From positions 1-6,202 of the forward strand of contig JAEVZY010000149.1 in the NCBI GenBank assembly GCA_023392035.1: a stretch of 6,202 bases of DNA. The letters run 5' to 3'. Below the pieces are notes generated by a model, which worked only from the letters and a program-made list of their open reading frames with translations, did no database searches and was not told the DNA's origin. The first letter of the stretch is position 1; every line of letters starts with the position of its first letter. Of the stretch, positions 6,119 through 6,202 are shown piece after piece. Source of the DNA: Pseudomonadota bacterium (GTDB lineage: Bacteria > Pseudomonadota > Gammaproteobacteria > Burkholderiales > Burkholderiaceae_D). The position numbers and the translations under genes were made by a program.

Positions 6119-6202
6119 GCATGCCACGCCGCCGCAGTTCGCGCGCGGATTTGGCGGCGCCAGCGGGGCCGCCCCCGCCCCCCCCGGGGGGGTAAAAAAA
6201 CA
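6119..6202. other. GC-extreme 5' region, no gene or promoter recognised
   Basis: These 84 bases lie upstream of the first operon gene. I see no -35/-10 pair, operator or RNA gene. On the minus strand the chaperone frame stays open to the edge, encoding mainly Gly, Ala and Pro, which looks like composition rather than protein. The last 25 bases are homopolymer runs (see the repeat entry). The operon promoter either lies beyond the edge or cannot be recognised. Confidence 0.5.
6178..6192. repeat. Homopolymer palindrome C8-G7 next to an A7 run
   Basis: Eight C (6178-6185) are followed directly by seven G (6186-6192), then T and seven A (6194-6200). The C7G7 core is a perfect palindrome. It sits within 10 bases of the sequence end, where a sequencing or assembly breakdown is the simplest explanation. 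Confidence 0.75.

Noticed and set aside
1..6202. Search for CRISPR arrays, tRNA or rRNA genes, insertion sequences, attachment sites and rho-independent terminators
   Set aside because: None seen. The window is almost entirely coding, with gaps of 18 bases or less between genes, and no hairpin plus T-run is present at any junction.

Overview
The window is one strand of a dense, high-GC operon for a respiratory, periplasmic molybdenum- or tungsten-dependent formate dehydrogenase. Every gene I can support is on the minus strand, so transcription runs from the right end to the left end. The strong GC bias, the Tat-exported catalytic subunit and the long-form cytochrome b subunit suggest a betaproteobacterium, probably Burkholderiales. 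That placement is inferred from gene style only; there is no rRNA or other phylogenetic marker here.

Layout in transcription order (right to left): a TorD/DmsD-type assembly chaperone (5462-6118); a 72-residue twin-arginine peptide of the 'formate dehydrogenase region TAT target' type (5247-5465); the catalytic molybdopterin subunit FdhA, with a cysteine active site (2325-5228); the four-cluster iron-sulfur subunit FdhB (1609-2313); a 76-residue predicted lipoprotein (1382-1612); the cytochrome b subunit FdhC (301-1371); and the first 96 codons of a glycine-rich lipoprotein that runs off the left edge (1-290). Gaps are 10 to 18 bases or 4-base ATGA overlaps. Several Shine-Dalgarno sequences overlap or abut the previous stop codon, so the seven genes are very probably co-transcribed and translationally coupled. 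No terminator is visible, and the operon continues beyond the left edge.

How the genes work together: the chaperone is expected to bind the FdhA signal peptide or apoprotein until the bis-MGD cofactor is inserted. FdhA then crosses the membrane through Tat, probably with FdhB, which has no signal of its own. FdhA oxidises formate in the periplasm. Electrons pass through the cluster of FdhA and the four clusters of FdhB to the two hemes b of FdhC and on to the quinone pool. The two lipoproteins that flank fdhC, and the Tat peptide, are the poorly understood parts. The system as a whole is a recognisable formate dehydrogenase rather than a new pathway, and novelty, if any, lies in these accessory proteins. 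The right end (6119-6202) contains no supported gene. It ends in a low-complexity C8-G7-T-A7 run that looks like a contig end or artefact, so the operon promoter was not found.
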